Below are positions 1 to 11,564 of a DNA stretch of 64,000 nt, one piece after another. Each line of letters starts with the position of its first letter. Within the stretch, counting starts at the first letter, position 1. Source of the DNA: Progne subis subis (lineage: Eukaryota; Chordata; Aves; Passeriformes; Hirundinidae); the NCBI GenBank assembly GCA_022316685.1, contig JAKJHU010000464.1:62001-126000 (forward strand), written 5' to 3'. A program made the translations under genes and the position numbers. The notes below the pieces were generated by a model. It was given only the letters and a program-made list of their open reading frames with translations. It had not been told where the DNA came from and did not search any database.

Positions 1-1
1 G

Positions 2-61
2 AAAGGCTTGCTGCAGCTGTGTCCAGTCCGCCTCAGTGACTGTCCTGATCACTGCCCGCAG
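2..61 (-). pseudogene. Gag capsid fragment of an ERV running off the left edge
   Basis: Read on the minus strand, this short open stretch gives a peptide containing TVTEADWTQLQQ, which resembles the N-terminal capsid region of avian class II retroviral Gag. It lies on the 3' side of the LTR at 411-1050, as expected for a minus-strand provirus whose 5' LTR is here and whose body continues beyond base 1. Only about 20 codons are visible, so the assignment rests on resemblance and position. I see no matrix coding between it and the repeat array at 254-411. Confidence 0.35.
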
Positions 62-253
62 ATCTCAGGGTGATAGGTTCCAGGGCCCCTTGGAAAACCG
101 TCGTCTAGGACGAACCGAAAACAAGGTGTTCTTCTTCTTGTCCAGATGGTGTTTCTTTTCCGATGGTGTCTGTTTGGCTTTGATCTTCCGAGAGCTTTGA
201 TGTTGCTGCAGAGGTTTTGTTTTGCCTGTTCAGGATTGCTAGATGTTGCACAC

Positions 254-411
254 CCAGAGACGTCTGTGGCTGCCTGACCAGAGACGCCAGGTGTTTCTGC
301 CCACTCAGAGATGGCAGTGGTTTCTGTGCCCTCTCAGGGACGCCAGTTGTCGCTGTCCCATCTGGGGTGCCAGTGGTTTCTCTGCACCCAGGGACAGCAG
401 TTGTTGAGGGG
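254..411 (-). repeat. Tandem ~27-bp repeat with primer-binding-site-like units
   Basis: Five to six diverged units, spaced 24-29 bp, start near 254, 278, 305, 334, 361 and 388. On the minus strand each unit contains a core of the type TGGCGTCCCTGAGAGGGC, which resembles an avian tRNA-Lys-type retroviral primer-binding site (roughly 11 of 18 positions). A shorter version occurs at 55206-55340. The right-hand copy lies inside the ERV-host junction, so the array appears to belong to the LTR (U5 side) rather than to the internal leader. Confidence 0.6.
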
Positions 412-1050
412 CTGCTTGCTGGAGCTTAAATTCCCTGCATTCAGGTGGCTTTAGAGTCTTTTTTGCCCTCTGCAAAGCTCTGAGCCAAACGCAGGAAAAG
501 ACGGAGTCTTCAAGGTTGCATGCTTCGTGTTTATTAGTTCTTATCTTACAATTTTCTCAGTGTCCTGCAAGATGTTTGCTGCGGCTCGGACATCTGGTGA
601 CTCCCCCTGTCCCAGGGCTGTCCTTATCTTTTATACTAATTGCTACATATTCAATATTTACTATTTATTACCAATGTCTATCACTATTACAAAAAAGGTC
701 ATTTTACTTTGATCCAATCCTCACAAACTACTTTGTGCCAACGTCACTGCAGAAATGGAGCGAGGGAAGAAGAAAGAAGAAGAAGGAGGCAACGCCCCAA
801 ATTCTCCATCTTGTCCCCATTCACTTCAATACAAGAAATCCAAAACCACTGTTTTTCTCACCCTGTGATATACTAAACTACAATCTTTTACACTCTTGTG
901 GCCTGCAATGCTTCCTGCAGTGCAAGAAGCCTCTCCCATGGACTGAAATCAAATCCAGTGTCTCTCTGAGCTCTGGGCTGTGGTCCCAGACCCCCCTGCC
1001 CAAGTCTCTGACCCTCCAGGGCAACCAAAGGAATGCCCTGGACTCCAACA
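411..1050 (-). mobile_element. LTR of class II-like ERV (left copy)
   Basis: This segment is nearly identical to 55340-55967. On the minus strand it starts TGTTGGAGTCC at 1050. A TATA box (TATAAAAG) lies at 628-635 and an AATAAA polyadenylation signal at 530-535. Identity with the right-hand copy stops exactly at 1050/55967, where the right copy continues into a polypurine tract and this one into host sequence. It is therefore the outer edge of a 5' LTR (or of a solo LTR truncated by the window). The U5 end is uncertain because of the repeat array at 254-411. Confidence 0.8.
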
Positions 1051-1267
1051 AAAGGTCACCTGTGCCAGCCTGGCTCTGTCAGCCCCTGGGGCAGGGCAGG
1101 GAAAGGCCAGAGAAGGGGCTGGCTTTGGCTGCTGCATGTGGGCTCCAGCAGAGACAAGGAGGAGTCAAGGCAGTGGATGGAGTCCAGTGAGCAGCCCCTT
1201 CTTCCCCGTGCAATCCTGGAATGCTTTGGATGGGAAGAGCTCTGCAGTGCTCATCTCATCCAAACCT

Positions 1268-3048
1268 CTGCCATGAGCAGGGACATCTTTCACCAGATCA
1301 GGTTGTTCAGAGCCCTGTCCCAGCTGGACTTGAATGTTTCCAGGGATGGGGCATTGACCACCTGCAGCCCCCCACATCCCCCCTGGCCATGGAACCTGGC
1401 TGCAGAAATGGGTCCTTGGGGTGCTTTCCAAGGAAACTTGAAGGGATGAGGGATCCAAAGGCAGCAGTGGGGTCAGTGCAGTGTCCATGGCCACAGCCCC
1501 TTGCAATGGCCCAGGGCAGGTTGGGATGATGATCCACCCTCACTCCTGGCCCAGGGCGGGGCTGCAGTGCTCTTGGTGGCACCTTGGGCTTGGCACACAC
1601 TTGAGGAGGGTTTCTGTTTTCCACTGGGGAAACTCAGGAGTTTTAGATTGCTTCAAAAATAAAAGAAGAAAATCCCTCTTTGCTTAATGTGGCAACCAGG
1701 ACTCCAAGGAAAGCAGGTCCCAGGTGAGGGAGAGGATGGGGTTGGGGAATGTGGAGCAAGGTTGTCCACACTGTGGTCACACCTCAAGGCACAGCTTCTC
1801 TGAGCAGGCCAGACCTCCTTGGGAGATCCTGGTTCAGTATCAACCACAGAATGCTGCAATCACCTCTTGTGTAATGAGAACAGTAATGAAATACATCCTT
1901 GAAATAAGAATACATGTTTCTTAGAAGCTCTTTGAAATATTTCTCCATAACTGCAGCAGGAAAATTCCTAATGAATGGCACTGGACCAGAGGGAAATCAA
2001 GGCATAGCCATGGTTTTTCAGGACTTGCTTGATCCTGATGAGCCCTGTGGTGGATTTGGTGTTAAACCCTGGAACCTCAGGGCCTGAGAGGAGATTGCAC
2101 AAACCTTTCCAGGAGTGTCTTGCTGCATCAATGGGTCCCACAGAGGTCCATTCCCAACACAGGCTCCTCCTGGAGTCCATGAAGGAGAGAACTGGAGGCC
2201 AGAATGGCACAAAAAACCTCTCAGAGAGTCAGTAGCAAAAAGAAGTACTTAAATTAATCCTGAGTACCTGAAGCATTAATGAGCCCCACTGAGGTGTTGT
2301 TACTGGCTAAGAATCTCAAGGGACTAATTAAAGCAGATAATTGGGGCTATGATTGCACAAACCTCTCAGACTCTTTTTTGACCCAGTTTGTGCCAAAAAA
2401 AAAGTTCTTCAATACCTTGACTACCCTGAAGTATTAATAAGCCCCACTGTTTTTACTGAAAGAGAATCCCAAGGGATTTATTAAAGTAGATATTTGGGGA
2501 CATGATTGCACAATCATTCTCATAGTTCTAAAAGGGCAACACCAAGTACCTTTAAAAACCTGAAGTTCCTTGAAGTATTAATGACGCCCACAGAGTGTTG
2601 TTCCTGACAAAAGCCTCTCAAGGGACTAATTAGAGCAGGTAATTGCAGGCCATGATTGCACAAACCTCTCAGAGACCCCAAGACAAAAGCAAAACCCAAA
2701 GTCCTTTGAAGAAGCTTTAGTCCCTGGCAGCATTCAGGAGGCCCCCAGGGCCATTGCTGACCAAGGCTCCCCAGGGACTCCTTCCAGCACATCCTTGAGG
2801 CCACTGGCATGTGAGGGGGATGCTGAGGGCAGCACAAGGGGCTGACAGTGCCCAGCCTTGCTGGGGCTGTGCCAGGAGGCCCCAGGGCCTCAGGACAAGG
2901 TGTCTCCTCACAGCCCTTGGTGGCACAGAGGCTGCTGTGCCCCAGGACACCAGGACTTGGCTTCTCTTTGTCCCCACCTGTCATCACTGCCTCCAGTTCT
3001 CTGCTCTGCCTGGGGCCTGGGGACACTTTCTCTGTCCTGTCCCTCAGT
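1268..3048. repeat. Segmental duplication, left copy (partner 53278-55205)
   Basis: Non-coding host sequence aligns along its whole length with 53278-55205 at high identity with scattered indels. The partner is broken at 55206 by an ERV LTR, whereas this copy runs on uninterrupted into 3049 and beyond. It therefore preserves the pre-integration state of that insertion site. I see no supported coding region in it; its long open frames are in GC-rich sequence and are not conserved as protein. Confidence 0.8.
2060..2720. repeat. ~150-bp tandem repeat, left copy
   Basis: The landmark GATTGCACAAACCTCTCAGA recurs near 2091 (partial), 2350, 2502 and 2652, a spacing of about 150 bp. Between landmarks, units share 'ctgaagtattaatgagccc' and 'caagggactaattaaagca'. 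The same array occurs at 54080-54870. Units are diverged, so the array is old. I do not recognise a named repeat family. Confidence 0.75.
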
Positions 3049-5150
3049 GGGACCCATTAAAACTTCAAGAAACTTTGGCGTTGGATTCTGACTTGGAATT
3101 CTTGAGAGGTTTCTTCAGCTCCCTCTCAGGGACTGATGTTCAGGGCCTGAGCACAAAGCCCAAGAGGTTCATTAAAGTCCTTGTTCTGTGTCTGTGCTGC
3201 TGAGCTGGGCTGGGCTCCTGGCAGAGAGGCAGCTCCTGGCACAGAAGCAGCACCTGGCAGCCAAGAAGAGCTTCAAAAACACATCTCTCTTGATGAGCAG
3301 CTCTTCTCCCCAGCCCAGCAGGGCTGGGGCACTGCCTGCAGCCACCCCGGGCACAGCACACAGGCACAGAGAGCTTCAGTCACTCAGGGCTGGGAAGGAG
3401 CTGAGAAGTGACTGCGGGAGAATCACTCCCAGCCCTTGACACAGGAACCTCTGGCTGCAGGACAAGGCAGCTGCAGCTCCTGCAGGAATCTCCTAAAGCT
3501 GCAACATCCCAATGCCTACAGACTCTGTGAGTACATTCTCTGATTATCTCTTGTGGAGAGCAGCCAGGGGTGCCCAGGGCTGTCCTGCAGAGCAGGGTCC
3601 TGCAGCCCAGGGCGCTGTGCTGGGCCAGGGACTCTGCTGCCTGCCAGGGACAGCTCTCAGCCAGCCCGGGGAGCTGCTCACAGCACTGGGGGACAAGATC
3701 TGGGTGGAAGGAGACAGCTAGTAAGGTGTGGAAGTGTTCTCCTTGTGTGGTGAGGATGCTGCATTGTTCAGATCTGCTCTCAGCATGACATTTAACTCCA
3801 GAATATTTCCAACTAGATTGTTACAGGGAGCAGAGCAAGGCAGGGGCTGCATAAAAGGAAAAATCCTGCTTTTTTAATCTACTGCTCTAGCTTGCCTGGA
3901 TGGAAAATTGCACAGAGATATTCATCTCTCTGCTCAGATTGAGAAAAAAAACAGTTTTCTCTCAGACCTTAATAAACCAGGCAGTGACAGAAATCAGTAG
4001 AGGGTCCCTGGCAGGCAGCATCAGTGTCACCTTTGCAGCCTCCTCAGGGTTGCTCTGAGGTTGCCATCAGAGCCTGCAGAGCCAGAGCTGCCCCTGGGCA
4101 GTGCCTGAGCTGGGAGGGCTCTGCAGGGCAGAGCTGAGCCCCCAGGGCTGGGCTGGGCTCCTGGCAGCACTGGCAGGGCCCAGCCCTGGGCACAGGGAAA
4201 GCAGCTGCAGGCAGGGACAGCTCCAGGCAGCAGAGCCCTGGGCAGGCAGTGAGGGGAAAGTGCCACCAAGCTGTGCTGGGATATTGAAAGTGCTCTCCAG
4301 ACCAAACTATTCAATGATTACTTTTTTTACAGATCCCTATGCCAAGACACTGCAAATGGGGTGTCCCAGCTCCCTCTCCCCAAGGAGCCCTGGGCAGGGC
4401 AGGCTGGAGGCTGGGACTGAGCTGACTCTCCTCCAGCAGTGCCATGGACAGGACCCTGGCTGTGTCCTGGGAATGCCATCCAAGCTGTGAGCTGCCTCCA
4501 GGGGACACTGGGGGACAGGAGTGTCCTTGGCCAGGAGTGGGGCTGAGACTCTGAGAAAGGCTGAGCCAGTTTGCTCTGCTGTGGCTCCCTCTGCTCTCAG
4601 CTGTGTCAGGCTGATTTTCAGGGGAACACAGGGACTGCCCTGGATCTCAGAAAGGGCAGCTGGGGACAGATGGAGCAACAGAGCAGCTCCCCTCACCCTT
4701 CACTGAGCTACAGCCAATGCTCCTTGCCTTGCACAGTTCTCTCTGATCTCCCTGGGCACAGCAGGAAACCCTCTCCAGCTGCCTTTGGCCATCACTGTTC
4801 CTTAGCCCTGGCACAGGAGATGCTGCCAAGCTCCTCTGCCTCAGGAGCAGTTTGGGCTGATGAAGTCCAACCCCAGGCCTGGCCCCTGTCCCTGTTCCCA
4901 TGACCCCAGTGCTGCAGAGCAGAGCTGACCCCTCGGTGTCCATGGGCAGAGCCCCTGCTCGTCACAGCAACGGGGCCAGATCCCAGCAGAGCTCCAGGCA
5001 CGGGGATGAAGGAAGGGCTCTGAGAAAAGAAAAATTGGGTGGCACAGAGCAGCAGGGGCACGGCTGGGAGAAAGGGCTTGGAAATTGCTCAGCAAAGTCT
5101 GGCCTGACTTGTCTCTTCCTTCAAAATGTCTCCATGTCCAGGCACAGCAA
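3049..5150. other. Non-coding flank upstream of olfactory receptor pseudogene 1
   Basis: About 2.1 kb without a supportable gene. It is GC-rich with many CAGGG/CTGCC-type motifs and open on both strands in short stretches, as is common in GC-rich avian intergenic DNA. Parts around 4010-4310 resemble 23080-23250, which lies at a similar distance upstream of the second olfactory receptor copy. The two receptors therefore seem to have duplicated together with flanking DNA. Confidence 0.5.
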
Positions 5151-6085
5151 ATGTCCAACAGCAGCTCCATCAGCCACTTCCTCCTGCTGGCATTGGCAGA
5201 CACACGGCAGCTGCAGCTCCCTGCACTTCTGCCTCTTCCTGGGCATCTCCCTGGCTGCCCTCCTGGCCAACGGCCTCATCATCAGCGCCGTAGCCTGCGG
5301 CCACCTCCTGCACACGCCCATGTTCTTCTTCCTGCTCAACCTGGCCCTCACCGACCTGGGCTCCATCCTCACCACTGTCCCCAAAGCCATGCACAATTCC
5401 CTCTGGGACACCAGGACCATCTCCTATGCAGGATGTGCTGCCCAAGTCTTTCTACTTATCTTCTTTCTTGGATCAGAGTTTGCCCTCCTGACCATCATGT
5501 GCTACGATCGCTATGTGTCCATCTGCAAACCCCTGCACTACGGGACCCTCCTGGGCAGCAGAGCTTGTGCCCACATGGCAGCAGCTGCCTGGGCCAGTGC
5601 CTTTCTCAATGCTCTTATGCACATGGCCAATACATTTTCCCTGCCCCTGTGCCATGGCAATGCCCTGGGCCAGTTCTTCTGTGAAATCCCACACATCCTC
5701 AAACTCTCCTGTTCCAAATCATATCTCAGGGAACTTGGGCTGGTTGTATTTTCCATTTCTTTAGCATTGTGTTGTTTTTTGTTCATTGTTTTCTCCTATG
5801 TGCAGATCTTCAGGGCTGTGCTGAGGATCCCCTCTGAGCAGGGACGGCACAAAGCCTTTTCCACCTGCCTCCCTCACCTGGCCGTGATCTCCCCTGTTCA
5901 TCTGCACTGGCATGTTTGCCAACCTGAAGCCCCCCTCCATCTCCTCCCCATCCCTGGATCTGACCCTGTCAGTTCTGTACTCAGTGGTGCCTCCAGCCCT
6001 GAACCCCCTCATCTACAGCCTGAGGAACCAGGAGCTCAAGGCTGCAGTGTGGAGACTGATGACTGGATGGTTTCAGGAACATTAA
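5151..6085 (+). pseudogene. Olfactory receptor pseudogene, OR14-like (copy 1)
   Basis: Seven-transmembrane odorant receptor of the class A GPCR superfamily; intact members detect odorants at the olfactory neuron surface. The ATG at 5151 opens with MSNSSSISHF, the usual start with an N-glycosylation site. Family motifs follow in order: GISLAALLANG (TM1), PMFFFLLNLAL (TM2), MCYDRYVSICKPLHY (end of TM3), KAFSTCLPHL (TM6) and NPLIYSLRNQE (TM7, in a third frame). Two single-base insertions break it: an extra C at about 5219-5221 after codon 23, and another near 5890-5895 between TM6 and TM7. The frame needed at the end stops at 6083-6085. Length (about 311 codons) is normal and there is no intron, as expected. 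Single-base sequencing errors could mimic this, but two independent shifts make a real pseudogene likelier. Confidence 0.9.
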
Positions 6086-6460
6086 GACTGCTGGAAAATT
6101 TCTGAAAATCACTTGTAATAAAAGTAATCTTTGATAGTTTCTTGTTGATTTAACTTTGGAGCTCCTTTTACTTTGTTGTGCTTTTTTACTATTGTCCACA
6201 AAGAAAGATTTTGTGTGTGCCATTTCTCATTTTGTTTCTCCTGCACCCTTTTCATGGCCACAGACTGTGCTGTGCTCTTGCACTCTTGGTGCCTTTACAG
6301 GAACTAAAGGGTCTTCCCTTAGTAAAGTTTCCTGCAGAGATGCCCCTTTTTGTTCCCTTCTCTGGAGCTTGCAGCAGCAATGTCTCTGTGCAGAACTGGG
6401 GGCAGATCAGTGCTGGCACAGCAGCTGTGCCCAGGAGCAGCAGCACTTGGTGTTGCCAGT
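6086..6460. repeat. 3' flank duplicated together with olfactory receptors
   Basis: Sequence just downstream of the receptor stop, including an AATAAA near 6118, aligns with 25461-25830 downstream of receptor copy 2. This shows that the duplication unit included at least 370 bp of 3' flank. No independent gene is visible. Confidence 0.7.
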
Positions 6461-7673
6461 GCTGCTCCCGTGCCCCTGCCCCGCTGCCCTCCTGGCCCTG
6501 CTGTTGCTGTAGGGCCTGAGTGCTCTCGGGGCCGGGCACAGTGCTGGGGGTGGCAGTGCCGGGGCTGCACCAGGGACAGGGCCATGGGCACTGCTGGGGC
6601 AGCGCTGACACCTCAGGGCAGGGCCTGGGGGCTCCAGGCTCCTTGCCCAGGCTCTCTCCAGAACACGCCCAGGCCAATGCTCAGCAGAGAAAAGCCCCGT
6701 GAGCAGCCCCAGGGTGGCCGTGGGCAGGCTGGGGGCAAACAGCATGGCTGGGGCTCTGCAAGGTCCCTGGGGGAGATAGGAAGGAGCAGCAGAGCAGGGG
6801 CTGATCCATCCCCACTGCGCTGGACACCCCAGGGCAGCGTCCCCAGAGCGTCCTCATGCACCTGCCAACAACATCCCCCCTCTGCAGCCCTGGCCTCTCC
6901 CCCAGCTCACACAGGTGTCGCATCCTTGCAGGCACAGACACGGCAGCACTGGCTCAGGAGCCCCTGTTTGCACTGCCCAGAGCAGGCGTCAGCACCCCCA
7001 TGGTGTTGGTGTGGGAGATGAACCTGAGGGAAGCACAAATACCATCATCAGCCCCTGGGGCCAGGAAGGGCTGAGGGACAAGCAGGGAAACCACTCAGCT
7101 TTGTGGTGGCCTCTGAAGTCATCCAGAAAAATTTGTTCCCATGAGCTGTGAGTTTCCTGTGCCAATTTTGTTGCTCAGAGCCAGGCTGCCTGGCAGCCAC
7201 CCCCAAACTGCTCTCAGCATTTCCTTTGCATCACCTTGGCTTTCTTTACCCTCCTGCTACAAATCTCTTCCAACTGCCTGCCACTATTCCCTCCCCTGCA
7301 AAAAGCCTATCCCTGGTTTGCCGTTTCCGCTCTGGCCCTCTGGCCCCACTCCCCATTTCAGTTCCTGAGTTCCCAGCACCATGGGAAGGTCTCCTGGGGA
7401 GCAGGATCATCCTCCAAGTGCTGCAGGAATTGTCTGCAGCCTCCTGCAGTGCCTCGTGCTGCTCCCTTGCCAGAGGCACCACAGGCCAGGGGGGCACATC
7501 TGGGCTGCTGTGTCTGGCTGTGGGGCTCCCTGTTCTGGGCAAGGAGGAGGAGCTGCAGAGGCTCTGCAGGACTGACAGGATGGGCTTTGGGGCTGTGAGG
7601 AGAAGCTGAGGGACCTGGGCTTCTGGACCTTCTGGAGAAGAGGCCCAGGGCTCATCCTGCAACTGCTGCAAGG
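6461..7673. other. Non-coding GC-rich host sequence
   Basis: No supportable gene. Several frames of 60-220 codons are open on both strands at once, without domain signatures or conservation with the second receptor locus. I read them as chance frames in GC-rich DNA. Confidence 0.5.
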
Positions 7674-8315
7674 ATGGTTTCAGAGAATCACAGAATCAGC
7701 AAGTTTGGAAAGGACCTGGAAATCATCAAGTCCAACCTGTGCTCTGACACTGCCTTGTCTCCCCTGAGCCTCCTCTTCTCCAGGATAAAAATCCCCAGCT
7801 CCCTCAGCTACCCCTCAGAGGACTTGTGTTCCAGACCCCTCACCAGCCTTGTTGCCCTTCTCTGGACACACTCCAGCACCTCTATGTCTTTCCTAAACTG
7901 GGGAGCCCAGAACTGGGACACAGCACTCGAGGTGCTGCCCAACCAGTGCCGAGCACAAGTGAAGAATCACTGCCCTGCTCCTGATGGCCACACTATTCCT
8001 GATCCAGGCCAGGTAGCCATTGGCCTTCTTGGCCATATGGGCACACTGCTGGCTCATGTCCATCCTTTTCTCTGTCAGTCCTCACAGGTCCCTTTCTGCC
8101 TGGCTGATGTCCAGCCACTCTGTCACCAGCCTGCGCAATTTTAGGCGTTGTTGTGGCCAAAGTGCAGGAATTAGTACCTGGACTTGTTAAACGTCACATT
8201 GTTGGATTTGACTTCCTGGATCCAGCCTGTCCAGGGCCCTGTGCACAACCTCTCCTACCCTCCAGCAGATCAACACTCCCAGCCAACTTGGTGTCACCAC
8301 AGTTCCAGGAGGCCC
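7674..8315 (-). mobile_element. CR1 LINE 3' fragment
   Basis: The plus strand begins with the reverse complement of the avian CR1 3' tail ('agaatcacagaatcagcaag...ttggaaaggacctggaaatcatcaag'). It continues through diagnostic antisense CR1 sequence such as 'ttgcccttctctggacac' and 'cccagaactgggacacag'. The element is thus on the minus strand and 5'-truncated, as is usual for CR1, which primes on its 3' end. Frames are interrupted; no functional reverse transcriptase is encoded. Confidence 0.85.
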
Positions 8316-8358
8316 TAGTACTGTCACAATGATCTCCATGAGTTCATGAGGCCTCCCA

Positions 8359-8545
8359 GTGTCACAGCATCCCTTTGGTTCCACTGGGAAACCTTGGTGT
8401 CCCAAAGTCCCTTGGATCCTTGGGCCCCGCCGTGTCACAGTGGTGCCTTGGTCCCCCAAGGCCCTGCAGTGTCACAATGGATCCTTGCTTCCATGAGGTC
8501 TGGCAGTGCAGCAATGGTCTCCTTGGTTCCACAGTGTCAAAATGG
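8359..8545. repeat. ~37-bp minisatellite
   Basis: Units begin with GTGTCACA-like sequence near 8359, 8397, 8432, 8469, 8506 and 8534 (spacings 38, 35, 37, 37, 28). They carry a following 'cttggttcc' motif. The array sits between two CR1 pieces. Confidence 0.7.
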
Positions 8546-8770
8546 CCTCTTCCTCCCTCAGCCACTCCTCAAAGTATTTGTGCTCCATTCCTCTCACCAG
8601 CCTTGTTGCCCTTCTCTGGACACGCTCTAGCCCCTCCATGTCCTTCGCAAAATGGGGGCCCAGAACTGGACACAGCACTTGAGGTGCAGCCTCAAGAGTG
8701 CTGAGCACAGGGGAAGAATCACTGCCTGCTCCTGCTGGGCACACTGATCCTGATCCACAGAAGTGCCAGG
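8546..8770 (-). mobile_element. CR1 LINE fragment (end of reverse transcriptase)
   Basis: A minus-strand frame contains [18 protein letters not shown], the conserved C-terminal segment of the CR1 ORF2 reverse transcriptase region. Antisense CR1 signatures occur on the plus strand ('ccttgttgcccttctctgg'). It may be the same insertion as 7674-8315, split by the minisatellite, or a separate one. It is non-functional. Confidence 0.85.
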
Positions 8771-8804
8771 GGATGGATGAGGGAAAGCGTGAGAAGGGGG
8801 TGGG

Positions 8805-9110
8805 GACAAAGTCTGATTAATTGTCAGCCATGAAGGGACTTGATTTTCATATCTATTCAGACTGCATTAGAAGGTGCTGGGGGTCAAGATCAATTGGACA
8901 TTGCTGAAAGCAATGTATAAACTGGAACAAAAACAGGGGAAAACAGTCCTCTCTGCATTGTTTTCCATATAGTATATTCACTTTGAATACACTTCCAAAA
9001 TCTGTCTAACTAACCACAGAAGTATAAAAAACTGAATTAAGCCCAGGGGCTTTTCTTGTTGGATGTTTTGAACAAGTGTTTATGAACTTTTGTCATTGAT
9101 TTCCTGAAGT
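8805..9110. repeat. Diverged duplicate of 11565-11850
   Basis: Starting at 'caaagtctgattaattgtcag', about 300 bp aligns with 11574-11850 with many substitutions, including 'ttgattttcatatctattca' and 'aatacacttc'. I do not recognise the family; it could be an old interspersed repeat or a local duplication. Confidence 0.6.
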
Positions 9111-11564
9111 GAAGAGCTCAAGAACGAAGAGGCCTCTGGAGTTGTAAAATTCATCAGCAACCTACAAGGGGCTGTGGATCCATTTCTCATCACAGCAGGA
9201 ATGACTCTCAACACCTCAGGGAGAGGGGAGCAGGGCACACAGGGAGCCTCCTTTTCCCCTGGCCCAGCACCTTGCCCATGGCTGGGGCTGAGTCCTGTCT
9301 GAGCTGCCAGCTGCTGCTGTGCCACTTTCCGAGGGGCTGAGGCCAGTGGGGCCCCTGCCCAGAGCAGCCTGCCCCTGAGCAGAGCTGTGGGGCCAGAGCC
9401 GGCTGGGCTGTGCTGGGAGAGGCCCTTGGTGCTGCCGAGAGCTCAGGGCAGCTGGCAGAGCTTGGAGGGAGCTGGGCTGGGCTGAGAGAGCCTGCCACAG
9501 AAACCATCAGTGTCCATCTCAGCCTGTAGTGAGCGTGCAGGGGCAGGACTCAGCCCAGGCCTTGTGGGGCAGGGCCAGCGCCTGTGGAAGGCATTGAAAA
9601 CAGGCACGTGGCCCAGAGAGGAGGCTGCTCTGTGCCCTTGGTGGCATGGACAGAGCAGGAACACGGCCCAGGACATTTGTCAGCGCCAGCCTCTGTCCCC
9701 AGCCATTGCCAGCCCTGGCTGCTCAGCCCAGGTTTGCGGGGCAGTTTGGCTGTGGCCCAGCTCCATCCTCCTGCGGGGCTCAGGGCCTGTTCCCGGCCAT
9801 GGCCAGCCCTGCCCGGCCTCTCTGCTGGCCCAGAGCCCGGCAGAGCCCGGGGCAGGGCTGTCTGTGCAGCCCCACAGGTGCCACGGGCTGTGCAGGAGCT
9901 GGCAGAGGCTGCCCAGCAGGGAGGCCATGGGGCACAGAGCCCCAAGGCTGCTGTGGGCACCACGGCACAGGGGCCGTTCCCACCCGCAATGCTCCTGTCC
10001 TGCCCTGCGCCTGCACAGGGGCTGTGGCACCATGGCTGGGCCAGCGCGGCACAAAGGGGCCACGCAGCCGCTGCCAGGGCTGACAGCAGGTCCAGGCACA
10101 CACAAGGAATTGCTGGGCATTGCCTGGGCTGGGCAGGGCTGACTGTGCCAAAGGCAGAGCTCAGCTGCCCTTGGTGGCTGCAGGAAAAGTGCAGAGCCCA
10201 AAGAGCCTCCATGGCTGTGCTGGAGACCAAGGCTGGAGGAGGGAAATGCAGGGCTGCTGCGGATGGGGAGGGGATTGAATTCCAGCACACACCTCAGTTC
10301 TCTGATGATCCCGGCACAATGCTGGTCCCTGTTCCAGACTGGAGCAGAGCAGATGTTTATGGGACAGGACCCCTGGGGCTGTCAGGGCCTGCAGCTTGCA
10401 AGGTGCTCTGCTCTCCAGCAGCTCCTCTCTGAGAGATGCCAATCCCAGCTCAGCACCTCAGGGCACAAGGGCACTGCCTGTCCATGGGCACACAACTGAT
10501 GTCTGCCTGGAACGGGGCACAGATTTTAATATCTCTTAGTTTCATATTATACAGCAAATCTCTGTTATCTGGGTCATTTAAGGACTTTTAAGAAGTGGCA
10601 AAATTTTCCCACCAGGAACAGGAATTTCCTGGATCTACTGGATTCTCCTACTGATGGCAGGAGAAGAAATACTGATCTTCCCTCTTCCTTTGCCACCAAC
10701 ATTCAGTCTAACAATTCATGGCCCTCTTCCTTCAGGTGTTTCCAGCTCTCCTGTTTAAATGACCATGTGTAAGGGCTTTTCTTCATACAGAGCAGCTGGA
10801 TCTATATCCTTCTTTTTGCTCCCAGATTTCCTCCTGAAGCCCTTCTCTGGTCATTTCAATGTGTTCCCTTGACTGGCTTCATACTTTGAGCATTCCAGAT
10901 TTGTCCAGTTTTTCGGAAGAAATAACACCTTAGTCAGTTTCTTAATTATATTTGTTTCTTATATATCACCTCTTCTTACGTCTTGAAAATTTTTCCTGTA
11001 TGGAAATCACTTGTGGGTTGTGGATATGTCAGCTGTTGCTGGGATGTCACAAGGAGCTGAGGGAAGTGTTTTGATGTTTATTAAATTTTATCATGTTCAC
11101 ATTTTTTATATTGGCCATGAAGAAAACCTTCTGTGTCTCCAAGTCTCACCAGTTCCTGGTCCCTCAAAGGACACAAACCTGAGGAGTTGTGGTTCCCACT
11201 CCAGAGGCACTTGGACCAACTCCATAGCCAGAGCAGAGCTCCCTCTTCCCAGAAAGTCAGGGACATCCCTCCTGGCATGGGAGGGATGAAGGAAACAGGA
11301 CAGGCTGTGGGGATCAGGTGCAGGGCAGAGCCAGGGAGAAGAATGACTTTTGCATTTGATGGAGCTGTGCTTCCCTTGGGTTTGTTGGCTGACAATAAAT
11401 GAACATCCCTCTGTGTCTCAGGCAGCTCCTTCTCCAAGGAAAGCAGGTGGGAGTTGGAGCCAAGGAGCTGAAACCTGCAGGTCCAGCCTGGGGTGGAGGG
11501 AGCTCAGATTTGCACAAGGCTGCTCGGAGTCCCAGGGCTTGGATGGGGGAAATGGTGCGATGGG
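9111..11564. other. Non-coding host sequence, GC-rich then AT-rich
   Basis: From 9230 to 10450 the sequence is strongly GC-rich, and frames up to about 280 codons are open on both strands simultaneously. They lack starts, domains or codon bias that I can recognise. From 10500 to 11100 it is AT-rich and featureless. I see no gene. Confidence 0.5.

Noticed and set aside
4900..5150. In-frame extension upstream of olfactory receptor 1 giving a 401-codon frame
   Set aside because: The family start MSNSSS is at 5151 in a different frame; the upstream extension exists only because of the frameshift.
9550..10432. Long open frames on both strands (up to about 280 codons)
   Set aside because: Open simultaneously in several frames of GC-rich DNA, no domain or convincing start, no support from any neighbouring gene structure.
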